Source: Clostridia bacterium (lineage in GTDB: Bacteria > Bacillota_A > Clostridia > Oscillospirales > CAG-272). Taken from it: a stretch of 8,331 nucleotides of DNA. The position numbers and the translations under genes are program-made. The DNA is taken from the NCBI GenBank assembly GCA_017630995.1, contig JAGBUD010000188.1, positions 1 through 8,331 on the forward strand, in the 5' to 3' direction. The stretch's first letter is position 1, and every line of letters begins with the position of its first letter. Below the pieces are notes generated by a model. That model did not search any database. It was not told where the DNA came from and saw only the letters and a list, made by a program, of their open reading frames with translations. This document shows, piece by piece, positions 6,570 to 8,331 of the stretch.

Positions 6570-8297
6570 TTGAATTATCAAAGCGAATACGAAAGATGGG
6601 CTGCATTCGGCGATCTTTTTGAAGAGGAGCGAGCAGAGCTTTTATCAATAAAGGAAAACGATGACCTCAAAAAAATGCGTTTTTCCGCACCACTCGATTT
6701 CGGAACGGCAGGTCTTCGTTCAACTATGTATATGGGAATCGGTTGCATGAACCGATTTACCGTCGCGCAGACAACGCGCGCGCTTGCAGCTCTTGTCAAA
6801 AATTCTGGCGGAGCAGAGCGCGGTGTCGTAATTGCATATGATTCGAGGAATAATTCCGAAATTTTTGCAAGGGTAAGCGCCTCGATTCTTGCCGCCGCAG
6901 GTGTCAAGGTATATATTTTTGACGGAATAAGACCCACGCCCGAGCTTTCGTTTGCGCTCCGTGAGCTTTCTTGTATGGCGGGAATAAATATAACCGCCTC
7001 TCATAATCCCAAGGAGTATAACGGATATAAGGCTTATTGGGAGGACGGCGCGCAAATAAGCGTTGAGCAAGCGAAAATCGTTTCCGAAAAAAGAGCCGAT
7101 TTTGACGTTCTTGACGTTTCGGGAATGGACGAATTTGACGCAGCCGTAGCAGATGGCAGAATAACGCTTCTTGACGAGCGCTTTGATGAAAAATATTTGA
7201 ATGCGGTTCTTGCAACCGCAATATCGCCCGAGCTTGTAGCCGCTTTGGCAGACGAGCTAAAGGTTGTTTACACTCCGCTTCATGGGGCGGGATATAAGCT
7301 TGTTCCCGCCGTTTTTGAAAAAATGGGATTAAAGCAGCTATACGTTGTTTCGGAGCAAATGATTCCTGACGGAAATTTCCTCACGGTCAAAAAGCCTAAT
7401 CCCGAGTATGCGGAGGTTTTCACCCTTGGAATTGAGCTTGCAAATAAGGTTTCCTCCGATTTGATTATAGCAACCGACCCGGATTCTGACAGAGTTGGTG
7501 TTATGGCAAGAGGGAATGACGGCGGATTTGTTACCTTAACGGGTAATCAAATGGGCGCCCTGCTTCTTGATTACGTTATAACGGAAAGACGAAGAAAGGG
7601 TATGCTTTCTTCTAACGCATACGCGGTAAAGAGTATAGTTTCCACCGATATGGCCTACAAAATTTGCGAGGAGCAGAACGTTACGCTCCACGACGTTTTA
7701 ACAGGCTTTAAATTCATCGGTGAGGTTATAAAGAAATACGAAAAAGAGGGCGATGCAGAGTCGTTCGTTCTTGGATTTGAGGAAAGCTACGGATATCTTC
7801 TCGGCACCTATGCGCGAGATAAGGATGCAGTTGAAGCTTCAATGCTTATCCTTGAGATGACTGCGTATTACAAGATGAAAAATATGACCCTCTGCGATGC
7901 GCTTGCCGCGCTTTACGAAAAGTACGGAAATTATGCCGAAGCCACCGTTGATATATATATGGAGGGCGTTGACGGTGTTGAAAAAAGACGCAAGGTTATG
8001 TCCTCGCTTCGTGTCGCACCCCCCGTGCAGATAGGCGGATATAAGGTGAAATCGGTTGGCGATTATCTTGTATCTCAAATCAAGGATATAGAAACGGGCA
8101 AGGCACAAGCTATAGATCAGCCGTCATCCGACGTGCTTTATTATACGCTTGAAAACGGTGATAAGATTATCGTTCGCCCCTCGGGCACCGAACCTAAAAT
8201 TAAAATTTACGCATTGGCGCACGACGCGTCCGCGCTCCGCTTGGCACAAAAAGTAAAAATCTATAAAGAAAGTGTAAAAGAACTTACAAACGTGTAA
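6570..8297 (+). CDS. Alpha-D-phosphohexomutase (phosphoglucomutase/phosphomannomutase)
   Basis: The enzyme interconverts hexose 1- and 6-phosphates through a phosphoserine, supplying glucose-1-phosphate or mannose-1-phosphate for polysaccharide, glycolipid and wall precursors. At 575 residues it resembles the Bacillus PgcA/YhxB branch. Motifs seen: FGTAGLR (44-50) near the N-terminus; the phosphoserine loop TASHNP (142-147), with S144 as the catalytic residue; the magnesium loop DPDSDR (303-308), with D303, D305 and D307; the sugar-specificity loop GFEESYGY (402-409); and the phosphate-binding RPSGTEPKIKIY (536-547). All four active-site loops are intact. The start is TTG at 6570, supported by GGAGG (6559-6563) with 6 bases of spacing; the next in-frame ATG is at residue 36 and would cut into the first domain. 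It is the last gene of the operon in view. The preference for glucose or mannose cannot be decided from sequence. Confidence 0.93.
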   Translation: MNYQSEYERWAAFGDLFEEERAELLSIKENDDLKKMRFSAPLDFGTAGLRSTMYMGIGCMNRFTVAQTTRALAALVKNSGGAERGVVIAYDSRNNSEIFARVSASILAAAGVKVYIFDGIRPTPELSFALRELSCMAGINITASHNPKEYNGYKAYWEDGAQISVEQAKIVSEKRADFDVLDVSGMDEFDAAVADGRITLLDERFDEKYLNAVLATAISPELVAALADELKVVYTPLHGAGYKLVPAVFEKMGLKQLYVVSEQMIPDGNFLTVKKPNPEYAEVFTLGIELANKVSSDLIIATDPDSDRVGVMARGNDGGFVTLTGNQMGALLLDYVITERRRKGMLSSNAYAVKSIVSTDMAYKICEEQNVTLHDVLTGFKFIGEVIKKYEKEGDAESFVLGFEESYGYLLGTYARDKDAVEASMLILEMTAYYKMKNMTLCDALAALYEKYGNYAEATVDIYMEGVDGVEKRRKVMSSLRVAPPVQIGGYKVKSVGDYLVSQIKDIETGKAQAIDQPSSDVLYYTLENGDKIIVRPSGTEPKIKIYALAHDASALRLAQKVKIYKESVKELTNV

Positions 8298-8331
8298 TGC
8301 GTTCGTAAGCGGAAATGAAAAGTGACAGATA

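Noticed and set aside
6720..7221. Overlapping - strand open frames of 105-116 residues
   Set aside because: They lie wholly inside the phosphohexomutase gene, which has intact motifs throughout, and none resembles a known protein.
8315..8331. ATG at 8315 starting MKSDR as the first codons of another gene
   Set aside because: Only five codons are visible before the edge, and the upstream AGCGG is a poor ribosome binding site placed too close.

Overview
The window looks like a core chromosomal segment of a Gram-positive, low-to-moderate GC bacterium, most likely an anaerobic member of the Clostridia (Oscillospiraceae or a similar group). This rests on the gene set and order (ybeY, era, recO, mutS2), MutS2 of the Smr type, a stand-alone TSCPD protein, strong purine-rich ribosome binding sites, a TTG start, a tRNA gene with its CCA encoded, and sigma-A-like promoters. 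All genes lie on the + strand. I see no mobile element, CRISPR array or phage gene, and no wholly new multi-gene system.

Positions 1-4512 hold the end of ybeY (rRNA maturation endonuclease), era (16S rRNA-binding GTPase), recO (recombination mediator) and mutS2 (ATPase with KOW-like and Smr domains). They are packed 0-38 bases apart and probably form one transcript. A 155-residue two-helix membrane protein of unknown function follows (4540-5007). The main anomaly is here: era is interrupted near codon 268. One missing T in the T run at 1193-1196 moves the canonical Era C-terminus into another frame. That frame runs on to 1280, where its TAA overlaps the ATG of recO.

Positions 5008-5317 carry a compact, self-contained tRNA unit: a promoter with an extended -10, tRNA-Leu(CAA), and a strong terminator hairpin that begins on the base after the CCA. 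A second promoter (-10 at 5272-5277) serves the next genes.

Positions 5318-8297 are a three-gene operon: a prephenate dehydratase-like protein with a C-terminal ACT-like domain that appears to lack the catalytic Thr-Arg-Phe motif, a small TSCPD-domain protein (TIGR03905 type), and an alpha-D-phosphohexomutase (phosphoglucomutase/phosphomannomutase family). The last 34 bases hold no supportable gene.

The first block fits ribosome biogenesis, ribosome quality control and DNA repair. The second joins a possible amino-acid-sensing protein with hexose-phosphate metabolism, but that functional link is inference only.
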